DNA of 46,946 bases from Rubrivivax sp. (GCA_016790435.1 JAEUPE010000053.1:1-46946), one strand, 5' to 3'. Shown: positions 16,885 to 26,443, counted from the stretch's first letter. Notes: generated by a model from the letters alone, not told the origin. A program made the numbers and translations.

Positions 16885-18450
16885 TCAGCCGGCGTGCCCG
16901 GGCGCAAGCCTGAACACGGCCACGGCGCGGACCATCTGTTCGGCCTGGCTCTTCAGGCTCTCGGCGGCGGCGGCGCTCTCCTCCACGAGGGCGGCGTTCT
17001 GCTGCGTCGCCTGGTCCATCTGCGTGACGGCTTCGCCCACCTGCTGCACGCCGGCGCTCTGCTCGGCGCTGGCCGAACTGATCTCGGCGACGATGTCGCT
17101 CACCCGCTGGATGGAGCCAACGATCTCCCCCATGGTCTTGCCGGCCCGGTCGACCAGCACCGTGCCGTGCTCGACCTGTTCGACGCTGCGGCCGATGAGG
17201 GTCTTGATCTCGCGCGCCGCCTCGGCGCTGCGCTGCGCCAGGCTGCGCACCTCGCTGGCGACGACGGCGAAGCCGCGGCCCTGCTCGCCGGCGCGCGCTG
17301 CTTCCACGGCCGCATTGAGCGCCAGGATGTTGGTCTGGAAGGCGATGCCGTCGATGACACCGATGATGTCGCCGATCTTGCGCGAGCTCTCGGTGATGCC
17401 GCGCATCGTCGCCACGACCTGACCCACCACCTCGCCGCCCTGGGCGGCCACCGTCGAGGCGCCCTGCGCCAGCTGATTGGCCTGGCTGGCGTTGTCGGCG
17501 TTGTTGCGCACCGTGCTGCCCAGTTGCTCCATCGTGGACGCGGTGTGCTGGAGGGCGCTCGCCTGCTGCTCGGTGCGGCCCGAGAGGTCCTGGTTGCCGT
17601 TGGCGATCTGCGCGCTGGCCGTGGCCACGCTCTCGGCGTTGCTGCGCACGTCCGCCACCACCTGGTGCAGCCGTTCGCGCATCTGCGCCAGCGCGGCCAG
17701 CAGCGGGCTGAACTCGTCGCGCGCATGGTCCTCGATGCCAGTGCCGAGGTCGCCGTCGCGCACCTGCTCGGCGGCACGCCGGGCCTGGGCGACGCGGCGC
17801 TCCAGCATCGCGGCGACGTTCCAGCCCAGCAGGCCGAGCAACACCACGGCCACGGCCACCAGGCCTTGCAGGAGCCATTCGGTCGTCTGCGCGCTGCGTT
17901 CGATGGAGACGATGTCCGAGGCCAGCGTCTCCTGCTGATACTTGACCGTGTCGTCCAGCACCACGAGCAGCTCGTTGCGCGCCGGGATCGTCTTGTCGAC
18001 GAGGAAGGCGAACGCTTCCTCCTTCTTGCCGGCCTGCACGAGCTTGAGGTTCTCCGCACCCACGCGCGCGAAGGCGGCGACCAGCTCAGGCACCTTGGCG
18101 TAGCGCCGGCGCCCCTCTTCCGTGAAGTTGCCCTGCCCATAGGTGGCCACGACCTCGTCGATGAGCTTGAGCTTGGCGCCAATGTCGGCCAGGGTGGTGG
18201 CGAGTTCCTCCGGCGTGCGCGCGAGGATCGCGTGCCGCACCTGCAACGACACGCGCGTGACGTTGAGCTCCAGCGCGGCGATGCGGCTGAGCTGCGGCAC
18301 GCGCCGCTCGGCGGTGGCGTGGGCGCGGTCGACGACGTCGTCGAGGCGGAACGTGGCAAACGCCGCCAGGCCGAGCAGCGCGAAGGAGAGCAGTCCGAGC
18401 ACGCCATACAGGCGCTGGCGGATGCTCAGCGTGGAGAACAGTTGGTTCAT
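16885..18450 (-). CDS. Methyl-accepting chemotaxis protein (4-helix-bundle sensor)
   Basis: This 521-aa transmembrane chemoreceptor has TM1 at about residues 11-31 and a periplasmic helical domain at 32-188 (4HB_MCP-like, rich in charged heptads). TM2 is at about 190-212, followed by HAMP, then the cytoplasmic signalling domain with the conserved hairpin ([20 protein letters not shown] and [17 protein letters not shown]). It ends in PGHAG and lacks the NWETF-type CheR/CheB tether. The start at 18450 places TM1 correctly; the open frame continues upstream without protein-like sequence. It lies within the sugar transporter locus on the opposite strand, so it may sense sugar directly or through the binding protein. 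That link is inference. Confidence 0.92.
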   Translation of the reverse strand: MNQLFSTLSIRQRLYGVLGLLSFALLGLAAFATFRLDDVVDRAHATAERRVPQLSRIAALELNVTRVSLQVRHAILARTPEELATTLADIGAKLKLIDEVVATYGQGNFTEEGRRRYAKVPELVAAFARVGAENLKLVQAGKKEEAFAFLVDKTIPARNELLVVLDDTVKYQQETLASDIVSIERSAQTTEWLLQGLVAVAVVLLGLLGWNVAAMLERRVAQARRAAEQVRDGDLGTGIEDHARDEFSPLLAALAQMRERLHQVVADVRSNAESVATASAQIANGNQDLSGRTEQQASALQHTASTMEQLGSTVRNNADNASQANQLAQGASTVAAQGGEVVGQVVATMRGITESSRKIGDIIGVIDGIAFQTNILALNAAVEAARAGEQGRGFAVVASEVRSLAQRSAEAAREIKTLIGRSVEQVEHGTVLVDRAGKTMGEIVGSIQRVSDIVAEISSASAEQSAGVQQVGEAVTQMDQATQQNAALVEESAAAAESLKSQAEQMVRAVAVFRLAPGHAG

Positions 18451-18669
18451 GCGACTCTCGATCAGGGACGACTGGCGCGATTGTTGGTTCACTGTCTCGA
18501 GGCGGACAGGCGTTTCGGCCCGGCACCGGGACTCCCACCTTGTTTCGGCCGGCCGGGCAGGGACTTGAGGCCCGGCCGCGCACGGGACGCGTGAGGTCGG
18601 CCCTTGATGTGCGCCCCCGGTGCGCCGACTTCCATCCGGGCTCGCACCGGTCGCCATGCCCGCACGAAG

Positions 18670-18679
18670 CAGGTACAAC
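18670..18679 (+). promoter_or_regulatory. CAGGTACAAC element immediately upstream of the permease gene
   Basis: This is the second exact copy of the 10-mer at 15487-15496. Here TACAAC ends 7 bases before the ATG at 18687 and no Shine-Dalgarno is present. If it is a -10 box, the mRNA would start at or next to the start codon. Confidence 0.35.
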
Positions 18680-18686
18680 CGCCGGC

Positions 18687-19568
18687 ATGAACCCCGTCGC
18701 ACGCGGTGCGCGCACTGCCTGGCTGCCGCGGCTGGTGGTGGCGCCGAGCTTTGCACTCTCGCTGTTCTTCATCTACGGGCTCATCCTGTGGAACGGCTAC
18801 CTGTCGGTGTCGGCCTCGCGCCTGCTGCCGAACTACGAGTTCGCCGGCTTCGCGCAGTACGCCAACCTGTGGGGCAACGAGCGCTTCCATGTCGCGCTCA
18901 CCAACATGGCGATCTTCGGCGGCCTCTTCATCGCCGGCTCGATGGCGCTCGGCCTGCTGCTGGCGGTGCTGCTGGACCAGAAGATCCGCGCCGAGGGCGT
19001 GCTGCGCACGATCTACCTCTACCCGATGGCCGTCAGCTTCATCGTCACCGGCACGGCCTGGAAGTGGATCCTCAACCCCGGCCTCGGCCTGGAGCGGCTG
19101 GTGCAGGAGTGGGGCTGGACCTCGTTCACCTTCGACTGGCTGGTCAACCCGGACCGTGCCATCTACACCGTCGTCATCGCCGGCGTCTGGCAGAGCGCGG
19201 GTTTCGTGATGGCGCTCTTCCTCGCGGCGCTGCGCGGCATCGACGACAGCATCATCAAGGCGGCGCAGGTCGATGGCGCGAGCCTGCCGACGATCTACCG
19301 GCGCATCATCGTGCCGAGCCTGCGGCCGGCGTTCTTCTCGACCCTGCTGGTCGTGAGCCACCTCGCCATCAAGAGCTTCGACCTCGTGATGGCGCTCACC
19401 GCGGGCGGCCCGGGCTTCGCCACCGATTTGCCGGCGACCTTCATGTACGCGATGGCCTTCTCGCGCGGGCAGATCGGCCTCGGCGCGGCCAGCGCCACGG
19501 TCATGCTGATGATGGTGGCGGCCGTCGTCGTGCCGTACCTGTACTCGGAGCTGAGGGCGAAGCGATGA
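18687..19568 (+). CDS. gtsB: Sugar ABC transporter permease 1 (GtsB-like, MalF/UgpA type)
   Basis: This 293-aa inner-membrane permease has a hydrophobic N-terminal helix ([19 protein letters not shown]) and about six helices in all. The EAA loop is [37 protein letters not shown] is a typical late block of the carbohydrate uptake-1 family. It opens a same-strand run of ten genes reaching 27367. The stop overlaps the next ATG (ATGA at 19565-19568). With the binding protein at 15535 it should form a glucose/mannose-type importer. Confidence 0.9.
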   Translation: MNPVARGARTAWLPRLVVAPSFALSLFFIYGLILWNGYLSVSASRLLPNYEFAGFAQYANLWGNERFHVALTNMAIFGGLFIAGSMALGLLLAVLLDQKIRAEGVLRTIYLYPMAVSFIVTGTAWKWILNPGLGLERLVQEWGWTSFTFDWLVNPDRAIYTVVIAGVWQSAGFVMALFLAALRGIDDSIIKAAQVDGASLPTIYRRIIVPSLRPAFFSTLLVVSHLAIKSFDLVMALTAGGPGFATDLPATFMYAMAFSRGQIGLGAASATVMLMMVAAVVVPYLYSELRAKR

Positions 19569-20446
19569 ACGCGCGCACGCCCGCCAGTCACCTGGCCCGG
19601 CACCGCTTGCAACGCGCGCTGCTGTGGGCCGTGCTCGTGCTCTTCGCGGCCTGGTTCCTGGCGCCGCTGTACGTGATGCTGACCACCTCGCTGAAGGACA
19701 TGGCGCAGGTGCGCGACGGCCACCTGCTCGCGTGGCCCGACTCGCCCAGCCTCGCCGCCTGGTCCAAGGCGTGGTCGCAGGCCTGCACCGGCGTCGACTG
19801 CGGCGGCCTGCGACCGTTCTTCATGAACTCGGTGCTGATGGTGGTGCCGGCCGTGCTGGTGTCCACCGCCATCGGCGCGGTCAACGGCTACGTGCTCAGC
19901 AAGTGGCGATTCCGCGGCAGCGAATTGATGTTCGCGTTGATGCTCTTCGGCGTCTTCATGCCGATGCAGGTGGTGCTGCTGCCGATGAGCCAGGTGCTCG
20001 GCTGGTTCGGCCTCGCCAGCTCGATCTGGGGTCTGATCCTCGTGCACGTGATCGCCGGCATCCCGAACACGACGCTGTTCTTCCGCAACTCCTACGTCGG
20101 CCTGCCCGACGAGCTGATCAAGGCGGCCATGCTCGACGGCGCCGGCTTCTGGCTCATCTTCCGTCGCATCGTGCTGCCGCTGTCGACGCCGATCATGGTC
20201 GTCACGCTCATCTGGCAGTTCACCAACATCTGGAACGACTTCCTCTACGGCGTCGTGTTCTCCGGCGCCGACAGCAAGCCGGTGACCGTGGGCCTGAACA
20301 ACCTCGCCAACACTTCCAGCTCGGTGAAGGAATACAACGTGGACATGGCCGCGGCGCTGATCGCCGCGCTGCCGACGCTCCTCGTCTACGTCGTGGCCGG
20401 CAAGTACTTCGTGCGTGGCCTCACGGCCGGCGCCGTGAAAGGCTGA
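19565..20446 (+). CDS. gtsC: Sugar ABC transporter permease 2 (GtsC-like, MalG/UgpE type)
   Basis: This 293-aa partner permease has an N-terminal cytoplasmic tail, then ALLWAVLVLFAAWFLAPLYV as the first helix. MalG-type blocks include MTTSLKD, FMPMQVVLLPM and the EAA loop LIKAAMLDGAGFWLIFRRI, then FTNIWNDFLYG. The CTGVDCGGLRPFFMNS segment between helices 1 and 2 is the form found in glucose/mannose systems, to my recollection. It overlaps the upstream gene by four bases and is followed 16 bases later by the ATPase gene. Confidence 0.9.
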   Translation: MNARTPASHLARHRLQRALLWAVLVLFAAWFLAPLYVMLTTSLKDMAQVRDGHLLAWPDSPSLAAWSKAWSQACTGVDCGGLRPFFMNSVLMVVPAVLVSTAIGAVNGYVLSKWRFRGSELMFALMLFGVFMPMQVVLLPMSQVLGWFGLASSIWGLILVHVIAGIPNTTLFFRNSYVGLPDELIKAAMLDGAGFWLIFRRIVLPLSTPIMVVTLIWQFTNIWNDFLYGVVFSGADSKPVTVGLNNLANTSSSVKEYNVDMAAALIAALPTLLVYVVAGKYFVRGLTAGAVKG

Positions 20447-20462
20447 CCCGAGCGATGAGCCC

Positions 20463-21542
20463 ATGGCCGCGCTGACCATTCAGGACGTGCGCCGCAGCTA
20501 CGGCGCCGTGCACGTGCTGAAGGACATCGACCTCGTCGTCGAGGACGGTGAGTTCATCATCCTCGTCGGCCCCTCGGGCTGCGGCAAGAGCACGCTGCTC
20601 AACATCATCGCCGGGCTCGACGTGCCCACCGCCGGCCGCGTCTTCATCGGCGGCCGCGACGTGACCGAGATGCCGAGCAAGGACCGCGACATCGCGATGG
20701 TGTTCCAGAGCTACGCGCTCTACCCGAACATGACGGTGGCGCAGAACATCGCCTTCGGCCTGGAGATCCGCAAGGTGCCCAAGCCCCAGCGCGAGGCGGC
20801 CGTGCAGCGCGTGGCGCAGATGCTGCAGATCGGCCCGCTGCTGGACCGCAAGCCGGGTGCGCTTTCCGGCGGCCAGCGCCAGCGCGTCGCCATGGGCCGT
20901 GCGCTGGCGCGCGAGCCCAAGCTCTTTCTCTTCGACGAGCCGCTGTCGAACCTCGACGCCAAGCTGCGCGTGGAGATGCGCGCCGAGATCAAGCGGCTGC
21001 ACCAGCGCACGCGCACGACCACCGTGTACGTCACGCACGACCAGGTGGAGGCGATGACGCTCGGCGACCGCATCGCGGTGATGAACGGCGGCGTCATCGA
21101 GCAGCTCGGCACGCCGGCCGACATCTACGGGCGGCCGGCGACCCGCTTCGTGGCCGAGTTCATCGGCTCGCCGGCGATGAACCTGCTCGAGGCCCAGCGC
21201 ACTGCGGAGGGCTTGTCGGCACGCGGCGTGGCGTTGCCGCTGGATGCGGCGCACCAGGCGGCGCTGGGCGGCGCCGGTGCCGCCGCAGAGTGGGCCTACG
21301 GGCTGCGCCCCGAAGACGTGAGCCTTGCCGCGGACGGCTTCCTGCCGGGCGTGCTGTCGATGCTCGAGCCGACGGGGCCGGAGACCTACGCCCTCGTCGA
21401 GACGGCGGCCGGCATGATCACGGCACGCTTTCCCGGCCAGTGGCAGGCGACGACCGGCGACGCCGTGCGCTTGACCTGGAAGCCCGAACGTGTGCATCTG
21501 TTCGATGCCCGGAGCGGCGTGAGGTTGGGGGCCGGCGCTTGA
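20463..21542 (+). CDS. Sugar ABC transporter ATP-binding protein (MalK/UgpC/GtsD-like)
   Basis: This 359-aa ATPase has Walker A GPSGCGKST, Q-loop FQSYALYPN, signature LSGGQRQRVAMGRAL, Walker B LFDEPLSNLDAKLR and H-loop THDQVEA. A C-terminal regulatory OB region follows (GLRPEDVSL, RLTWKPERVHLFD). This is the MalK-type architecture that serves carbohydrate permeases. The stop TGA shares three bases with the TTG start of the aconitase-X gene, so sugar import and the next enzyme are translationally linked. A nearby ATG at 20455 is out of frame and was not used. Confidence 0.92.
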   Translation: MAALTIQDVRRSYGAVHVLKDIDLVVEDGEFIILVGPSGCGKSTLLNIIAGLDVPTAGRVFIGGRDVTEMPSKDRDIAMVFQSYALYPNMTVAQNIAFGLEIRKVPKPQREAAVQRVAQMLQIGPLLDRKPGALSGGQRQRVAMGRALAREPKLFLFDEPLSNLDAKLRVEMRAEIKRLHQRTRTTTVYVTHDQVEAMTLGDRIAVMNGGVIEQLGTPADIYGRPATRFVAEFIGSPAMNLLEAQRTAEGLSARGVALPLDAAHQAALGGAGAAAEWAYGLRPEDVSLAADGFLPGVLSMLEPTGPETYALVETAAGMITARFPGQWQATTGDAVRLTWKPERVHLFDARSGVRLGAGA

Positions 21543-22801
21543 TCGAGCTTACTGAACGCGACCGGGCCTTGCTGGGCGGCCAGAGTGGTGACGCCGCAGC
21601 GCTGGCGATGCGCGTGCTGGTGCGCTCGGCCGCGCTGATGGGTGCCGAACGCCTGCTGGACATCACCAGCGCCCACATCGACGGCTGCCTCTATCACGGG
21701 CAGGCCTCGCTCGACTTCGTCGAGCGGTTGGTGGCCGGTGGCGGCAAGGTGGTGGTGCCGACCACGCTCAATGTCGGATCGCTCGACCTCATCCATCCGG
21801 AGCTCTTCCGCGGCGATGCGGCGGTGAAGTCGCAGGCCGAGCGGCTGATGCAGGCGCATCTGGAGCTCGGATGCGAATCCACGTTCACCTGTGCCCCTTA
21901 CCAGGGCCGGCAGCGGCCGCACCTGGGACAGCAGATCGCGTGGGCCGAGTCCAACGCCATCGTCTTTGCCAACTCGGTGCTGGGGGCGCGCACCAACCGC
22001 TATGGCGACTTCATGGACCTGTGTGCCGCCTTGACCGGGCGCGCACCGGCCTGCGGCCTGCACCTGGCGGAGAACCGTCACGGCCAGGTGCTGTTCGAGT
22101 TGCTCGACTTCCCGGCCGAGCAGAGTGGGCGCGACATCTGGTTCGCGGCGCTGGGCCTCCTGGCCGGCAAGCAGGTCGGCGCGCGCATTCCGGTGTTCGT
22201 TGGGCTCCCACCGGACACGAACGAAGACGAACTGAAGGCGCTCGGCGCGGCCTGCGCCTCCACTGGCGCCGTGGGGCTCTTCCACGCCGTGGGCATCACG
22301 CCCGAGGCACCGACGCTCGCCGAGGCCTTTGGTGGCCGGCCGGTGCAGGAGACGGTGGCGGTGTCGCGGACGACGCTGCAGCGCACGCGCGCGGCCCTGA
22401 GCCGGGCCCGGCCCGGCGACCGCCTGGCCGCGGTGAGTGTCGGCACGCCGCACTTCTCGCTGGCGGAGTTCGACCAGTTGCTCGCCCTGCTGGCGGAAGA
22501 AGCCGTGAGCGGAACCGGCCCGCGCATCGACTTCTACGTCAACACCAGTCGCTTCATCCTGTGGCAACTCGAAGAGTGCGGCAAGGCAAAGGCGCTGCAG
22601 GCGTGCGGCATCACCGTCGTCACCGACACCTGCACCTACATCACGCCGGTGATGAAGCAGACGCGTGGCCTCGTCATGACCAACTCGGGCAAGTGGGCGC
22701 ACTACGCGCCGGCCAACATCGGGGTCGAGGTGGCCTTCGGCAGCCTGCGCGAGTGCGTGCGCTCGGCGCTGCGGGGCGAGGTGGTGCTCGATGCACCCTG
22801 A
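21539..22801 (+). CDS. Aconitase X large subunit (probable cis-3-hydroxy-L-proline dehydratase)
   Basis: This 420-aa protein of the AcnX catalytic family (DUF521) pairs with the small DUF126 subunit next door. In bacteria the characterised pair dehydrates cis-3-hydroxy-L-proline to delta1-pyrroline-2-carboxylate. Family blocks seen are HIDGCLYHGQASLDFVE, VPTTLNVGSLDL, CAPYQG, ESNAIVFANSVLGARTNR, THYITPVM-like TCTYITPVMK, and TNSGKWAHYAPANIG near the end. No ATG fits; the best start is TTG at 21539, inside the upstream ATPase stop. The chain is close to family length. The substrate is inferred from family and from the amino acid transporter downstream. No pyrroline-carboxylate reductase is in this window. 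Confidence 0.85.
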   Translation: MIELTERDRALLGGQSGDAAALAMRVLVRSAALMGAERLLDITSAHIDGCLYHGQASLDFVERLVAGGGKVVVPTTLNVGSLDLIHPELFRGDAAVKSQAERLMQAHLELGCESTFTCAPYQGRQRPHLGQQIAWAESNAIVFANSVLGARTNRYGDFMDLCAALTGRAPACGLHLAENRHGQVLFELLDFPAEQSGRDIWFAALGLLAGKQVGARIPVFVGLPPDTNEDELKALGAACASTGAVGLFHAVGITPEAPTLAEAFGGRPVQETVAVSRTTLQRTRAALSRARPGDRLAAVSVGTPHFSLAEFDQLLALLAEEAVSGTGPRIDFYVNTSRFILWQLEECGKAKALQACGITVVTDTCTYITPVMKQTRGLVMTNSGKWAHYAPANIGVEVAFGSLRECVRSALRGEVVLDAP

Positions 22802-23306
22802 AGCCCCTGCCACCTCCTGGCCCGCCCAAGCCATCGTCACCGGTCGGGGGCACGGCACGCCGCTGCGGCTGTCCGAGCCACTCAGCTTCTGGGGCGGCTA
22901 CGACGCGCAGCAAGGCCACATCGTCGAAGCGGGTCATCCGCAACACGGTGCGCGCCTGGCCGGGCGCGTGATGCTGATGGAGCGCGCCAAGGGCTCGAGC
23001 TCCAGCAGCAGCGTGCTGGCCGAGGCCATCCGCAACGGCACCGGGCCGGCAGCCATCGTGATGCGCGAGCGCGACCTCATCGTCGGGCTCGGCTGCATCG
23101 TCGCCTCCGAGCTCTACGGACAGCATGTGCCGGTGGTAGTGGTCGACGAGACCGCCTGGCAGGCGCTTTTGGACCTCGGCGATGCCGAGCCCTGCGAGCT
23201 GCACATCGACGCCACCGAACCCGGACATTGCCTGATTCGATCAGTGGCCCGCACCGCCCACAATGGATCACCTTCCACTTCATCGGCCCCTGGAGACAAG
23301 ACATGA
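22791..23306 (+). CDS. Aconitase X small (swivel) subunit, DUF126
   Basis: This 171-aa small subunit completes the AcnX active site. The signature is intact: PLSFWGGYDAQQGHIVE, then KGSSSSSSVLAEAIRNGTGP and DLIVGLGCIVASELYG. The Ser-rich turn corresponds to the substrate-contacting Ser of the swivel domain in aconitase relatives. The ATG overlaps the large-subunit stop by 11 bases and the gene's own stop overlaps the next ATG (23303). A C-terminal tail of about 25 residues (from RSVARTAHNG) goes beyond the usual domain and may only be read-on sequence carrying the next gene's ribosome site. Confidence 0.88.
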   Translation: MHPEAPATSWPAQAIVTGRGHGTPLRLSEPLSFWGGYDAQQGHIVEAGHPQHGARLAGRVMLMERAKGSSSSSSVLAEAIRNGTGPAAIVMRERDLIVGLGCIVASELYGQHVPVVVVDETAWQALLDLGDAEPCELHIDATEPGHCLIRSVARTAHNGSPSTSSAPGDKT

Positions 23307-24148
23307 CTCTCGACCGCAGAGCCGCCCTGAACGGCATCGCCGCTGGCACGCTGGCGGTGGCGCTTCCCGCCACCTCCACGACCGCCCGGGCGCAGGCCGG
23401 CGGCACGCTGGACCAGATCAAGCAGCGAGGCAGCCTGCGCATCGGCGTGACTCAGGCGCCGCCCTGGTTCTCCAAGGATCCGAAGACCGGCGAATGGTCG
23501 TCCGGCTTCGGCATCTCCATTGGCAAGGCCATGGCCAGCGCCCTGGGCGTCAAGCTCGAGACGGTGGAGGTGACCTGGGGCACGGCCATCGCCGCACTGC
23601 AGGCGAACAAGATCGACATCCAGTACATGCTCGACGCCACGCCGGAGCGCGCGCAGGCGGTCGACTTCCCGGCCGCGCCGCTGCTGTACTACTCGCTGGC
23701 GGTGCTGGCGCGCGACGACCTGCCGGCGGCGCAGTGGATCGACCTCGACAAGCCGAGCGTGCGCATCGCCGTGCCGCAGGCCAGCAGCATGGACAAGTTC
23801 GTCACCGAGAACACGCCCAAGGCCACCATCCAGCGCTTCCCGGGCAACGCCGAGGCGATCGCCGCCTTCCAGGCCGGGCGCGCCGACGCGGTGTGCCTGT
23901 TCCACCCACCGCTCTTGGTGGCGCGCAAGACGCTGGGCATGGGCAAGATCGTCGTGCCCAAGCCGGCCAAGTTCCAGGCCTCCAGCGCCGCGCTGCGCAA
24001 GGACGACAAGGCGTTCCGCGACTTCGTCGACAACACCTTTGCCACCCACTACAAGAGCGGCCAGACGCAGAAGTGGTACGAGGAGTTCCTCACCGGCTTC
24101 GGCCTCGACCCCAAGGCTTCGCCGCCGGTGATGAAAGAAATGCTCTGA
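23303..24148 (+). CDS. Polar amino acid ABC transporter substrate-binding protein
   Basis: This 281-aa periplasmic binding protein of the family 3 (His/Gln/polar amino acid) type has a signal with twin Arg (LDRRAALNG), cleaved near ARAQA. The mature part has the standard opening LDQIKQRGSLRIGVTQAPPW, then VEVTWGTAIAALQANKIDIQ, LDATPERAQAVDFPAAP, and a late YEEFLTGFGLDP. It follows the AcnX genes with a 4-base overlap and precedes two permeases and an ATPase. The likely cargo is an amino acid, plausibly a hydroxyproline, given AcnX. An open extension to 23228 is not protein-like and was rejected. Confidence 0.88.
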   Translation: MTLDRRAALNGIAAGTLAVALPATSTTARAQAGGTLDQIKQRGSLRIGVTQAPPWFSKDPKTGEWSSGFGISIGKAMASALGVKLETVEVTWGTAIAALQANKIDIQYMLDATPERAQAVDFPAAPLLYYSLAVLARDDLPAAQWIDLDKPSVRIAVPQASSMDKFVTENTPKATIQRFPGNAEAIAAFQAGRADAVCLFHPPLLVARKTLGMGKIVVPKPAKFQASSAALRKDDKAFRDFVDNTFATHYKSGQTQKWYEEFLTGFGLDPKASPPVMKEML

Positions 24149-24207
24149 CGCGGCGTTGATGCCTTGAGGAGAAGAGCCCCGGGCCGGGCGCTGCACAGGG
24201 CCGCGTG

Positions 24208-24885
24208 ATGTACCAGTGGGATTTCGCGCCCGTGCTGGCGAACTCGGGCGTGCTGGCGGCGGGGCTCGCCAACACGCTCAAGCTCACCGCCACCGCGCTG
24301 GCCTTCGGCATTCCGCTCGGCCTGGGCTTGGCCTTGTTGCGCCTTTCGCGGCTGCGCGTGCTGTCGCTGCCGGCCGGCTTCATCGTCGAGTTCTTTCGCA
24401 CGACGCCGCCGCTGGTGCAGCTGTTCTGGTTCTTCTTTGCGCTGCCGATCCTGATCCGCGTCGAGATGACGCCGTTCGTGGCCGCGGCCATCACTTTCTC
24501 GATCCAGTCCTCGGCGTTCTTCGCCGAAGTGTTTCGTGCCGGCATCGTTTCCATCGACCGGGGCCAGTCGGAGGCCGCGCGCGCGCTCGGCATGACTGGC
24601 GCCCAGGCGATGCGCCGCGTCATCCTGCCGCAGGCCGTGAAGCGCATGATTCCGGCCTTCATGGAGCGCTCGATCGAGCTGATGAAGACCACGACGCTGG
24701 TGGCCACCGTCTCGTACGCCGACCTGCTGTTCCAGGCCAACGAGCTGGCGCAGAAGACCTTCCGGCCGCTGGAGGTGTTCACGGTCACGGCGCTGATCTA
24801 TTTCGTGGTCATCTATGCCGCGAGCCTGGTGGTCCACCGCGTCGAGCGGCGCCTCGCGGTGAGCGGCGAGACCACGGTGCATTGA
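24208..24885 (+). CDS. Amino acid ABC transporter permease (HisMQ type), first
   Basis: This 225-aa inner-membrane permease opens with MYQWDFAPVLANSGVLAAG, the standard start of this family. Further blocks are FIVEFFRTTPPLVQLFWFFF and the EAA-type loop EAARALGMTGAQAMRRVILP. The start is the ATG at 24208; a GTG one codon earlier is also in frame. It lies 59 bases after the binding protein gene and 10 bases before the second permease, so the two proteins should form a heterodimeric channel. Confidence 0.9.
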   Translation: MYQWDFAPVLANSGVLAAGLANTLKLTATALAFGIPLGLGLALLRLSRLRVLSLPAGFIVEFFRTTPPLVQLFWFFFALPILIRVEMTPFVAAAITFSIQSSAFFAEVFRAGIVSIDRGQSEAARALGMTGAQAMRRVILPQAVKRMIPAFMERSIELMKTTTLVATVSYADLLFQANELAQKTFRPLEVFTVTALIYFVVIYAASLVVHRVERRLAVSGETTVH

Positions 24886-24895
24886 GGGCGGTGCG

Positions 24896-25561
24896 ATGAA
24901 CCACCGCTGGAACTTCGATGCCGTCTGGGCCAACCCGGAAGCCCTGCTCGCCGGCGCCGCCGGCACGCTGCGCATCTTCGTCATCTGCCTCGTGCTCGGC
25001 CTCTCGCTCGGCCTGCTGGTCGGCCTCGGACGGTACTCGCGGCGCCGCTGGATCTACCTGCCCACGAGTGCCTTCGTCGAGTTCTTCCGCAACACGCCGG
25101 TGCTGGTGCAGATCCTGTGGTTCTATTTCGCGCTGCCGATGCTGCTGCCGTTCGAGATCAGCCCGCTCACGGCCGCGGCGCTGGGCATCTCGCTCAACTC
25201 GGCCGCGTTCTCGGGCGAGATCTTCCGCGGCGGCATCCAGTCACTGGAACGCGGCCAGTGGGAAGGCGCGCAGGCGCTGGGCATGACGCAAGGCCAGGCG
25301 ATGCGCCGCATCATCCTGCCGCAGGCCGTCAAGCGCATGCTGCCGGCGCTGACGAATCGCGCCATCGAGATCTTCAAGATGTCCACCCTGGCCTCGGCGG
25401 TGGCCTATGTCGAGTTGCTGCAGCAGGGCAAGCTGATCGCCTCGCTGCACTTCAACCCGATCGAGGCCTACACCGTGATCGCGCTGCTGTTCTTCGCCGC
25501 CCTGTACCCGCTGGTGCAGGCCACCTACGTGCTCGAACGCAGGCTGCGCCAGGGCGATTGA
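24896..25561 (+). CDS. Amino acid ABC transporter permease (HisMQ type), second
   Basis: This 221-aa homologue of the preceding permease has the same plan: MNHRWNFDAVWANPEALLAG at the start, then FVEFFRNTPVLVQILWFYF and the loop EGAQALGMTQGQAMRRIILP. The final helix runs into YPLVQATYVLERRL. GGGCGGTG in the 10-base gap may serve as its ribosome site. The ATPase gene starts five bases after the stop. Confidence 0.9.
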   Translation: MNHRWNFDAVWANPEALLAGAAGTLRIFVICLVLGLSLGLLVGLGRYSRRRWIYLPTSAFVEFFRNTPVLVQILWFYFALPMLLPFEISPLTAAALGISLNSAAFSGEIFRGGIQSLERGQWEGAQALGMTQGQAMRRIILPQAVKRMLPALTNRAIEIFKMSTLASAVAYVELLQQGKLIASLHFNPIEAYTVIALLFFAALYPLVQATYVLERRLRQGD

Positions 25562-25566
25562 GCGCC

Positions 25567-26403
25567 ATGCCCGACACGACCGCCCCGGCTCCGGCCCAGG
25601 CCACCGAACCCCTGGACACCGCCCAGCCCCTGCTGCGCGTGACGGCCCTGCGCAAGCAGTTCGGTTCGACCGAAGTGCTCAAGGGCATCGACCTCAGCGT
25701 GGCACCCGGCGACCGCGTCGCCATCCTAGGTGCTTCGGGTTCGGGCAAGAGCACGCTGCTGCGCTGCCTGAACTTCATGGAGCGTCCGACCAGCGGGCGC
25801 GTCGAGCTCGGCGGCGGCGTGGTCGGCACCGAGCGCACGTTGCGCGACGGCAGCGTGCGCACCGAGTACAGCGAGCGCGAGCTGACGCGCGTGCGGCAGC
25901 GCGTGGGCATGGTGTTCCAGCAGTTCAACCTGTTCCCGCACATGACGGCGCTGGCCAACGTGATGGAAGGCCTGCTCACGGTGAAGGGTCTGGCGCGCGA
26001 CGCGGCCGCCACGCAGGCGCGGGCGCAGTTGGCGTGCGTGGGGCTGTCCGACAAGGCCGACGAGTACCCGGCGCGCCTCTCGGGCGGCCAGAAGCAGCGC
26101 GTGGCGATCGCGCGGGCGCTCGCGATGGAGCCGGAGCTGCTGCTGTTCGACGAGCCCACCTCGGCGCTCGACCCCGAGCTGGTGGGCGAGGTGCTGCGCG
26201 TCATCCGCACGCTGGCCGAGGAGGGCCGCACGATGCTGCTGGTGACGCACGAAGTGGGCTTCGCCTACCACTTCGCCAGCCGCGTGCTCTTCATCGCCGA
26301 CGGCGTGATCCACGAACAGGGCACGCCCGACGAGGTGCTCAAGCACCCGCGCCAGGCGCGCACGCAGGCCTTCCTGGCGCGCCACAACGAGTTCAGTTTC
26401 TGA
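25567..26403 (+). CDS. Amino acid ABC transporter ATP-binding protein (GlnQ/HisP type)
   Basis: This 278-aa ATPase has Walker A GASGSGKST, Q-loop FQQFNLFPH, signature LSGGQKQRVAIARAL, Walker B LLFDEPTSALDPE and H-loop THEVGFAYHFA. It lacks the C-terminal regulatory domain, as expected for the polar amino acid family. A Pro/Ala-rich leader of about 20 residues precedes the first strand. The segment RTLRDGSVRTEYSERELTR between Walker A and Q-loop is the longer form found in HisP-like proteins. It closes the amino acid importer, 40 bases before the aminotransferase-like gene. Confidence 0.92.
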   Translation: MPDTTAPAPAQATEPLDTAQPLLRVTALRKQFGSTEVLKGIDLSVAPGDRVAILGASGSGKSTLLRCLNFMERPTSGRVELGGGVVGTERTLRDGSVRTEYSERELTRVRQRVGMVFQQFNLFPHMTALANVMEGLLTVKGLARDAAATQARAQLACVGLSDKADEYPARLSGGQKQRVAIARALAMEPELLLFDEPTSALDPELVGEVLRVIRTLAEEGRTMLLVTHEVGFAYHFASRVLFIADGVIHEQGTPDEVLKHPRQARTQAFLARHNEFSF

Positions 26404-26443
26404 CCCGCGCTTGTCCACGCCCACCTCTTGCCGGAACACCACG

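Noticed and set aside
26411-26443. TTG start for the aminotransferase-like gene
   Set aside because: It adds 11 residues of unlikely sequence. The ATG at 26444 gives the normal family N-terminus.
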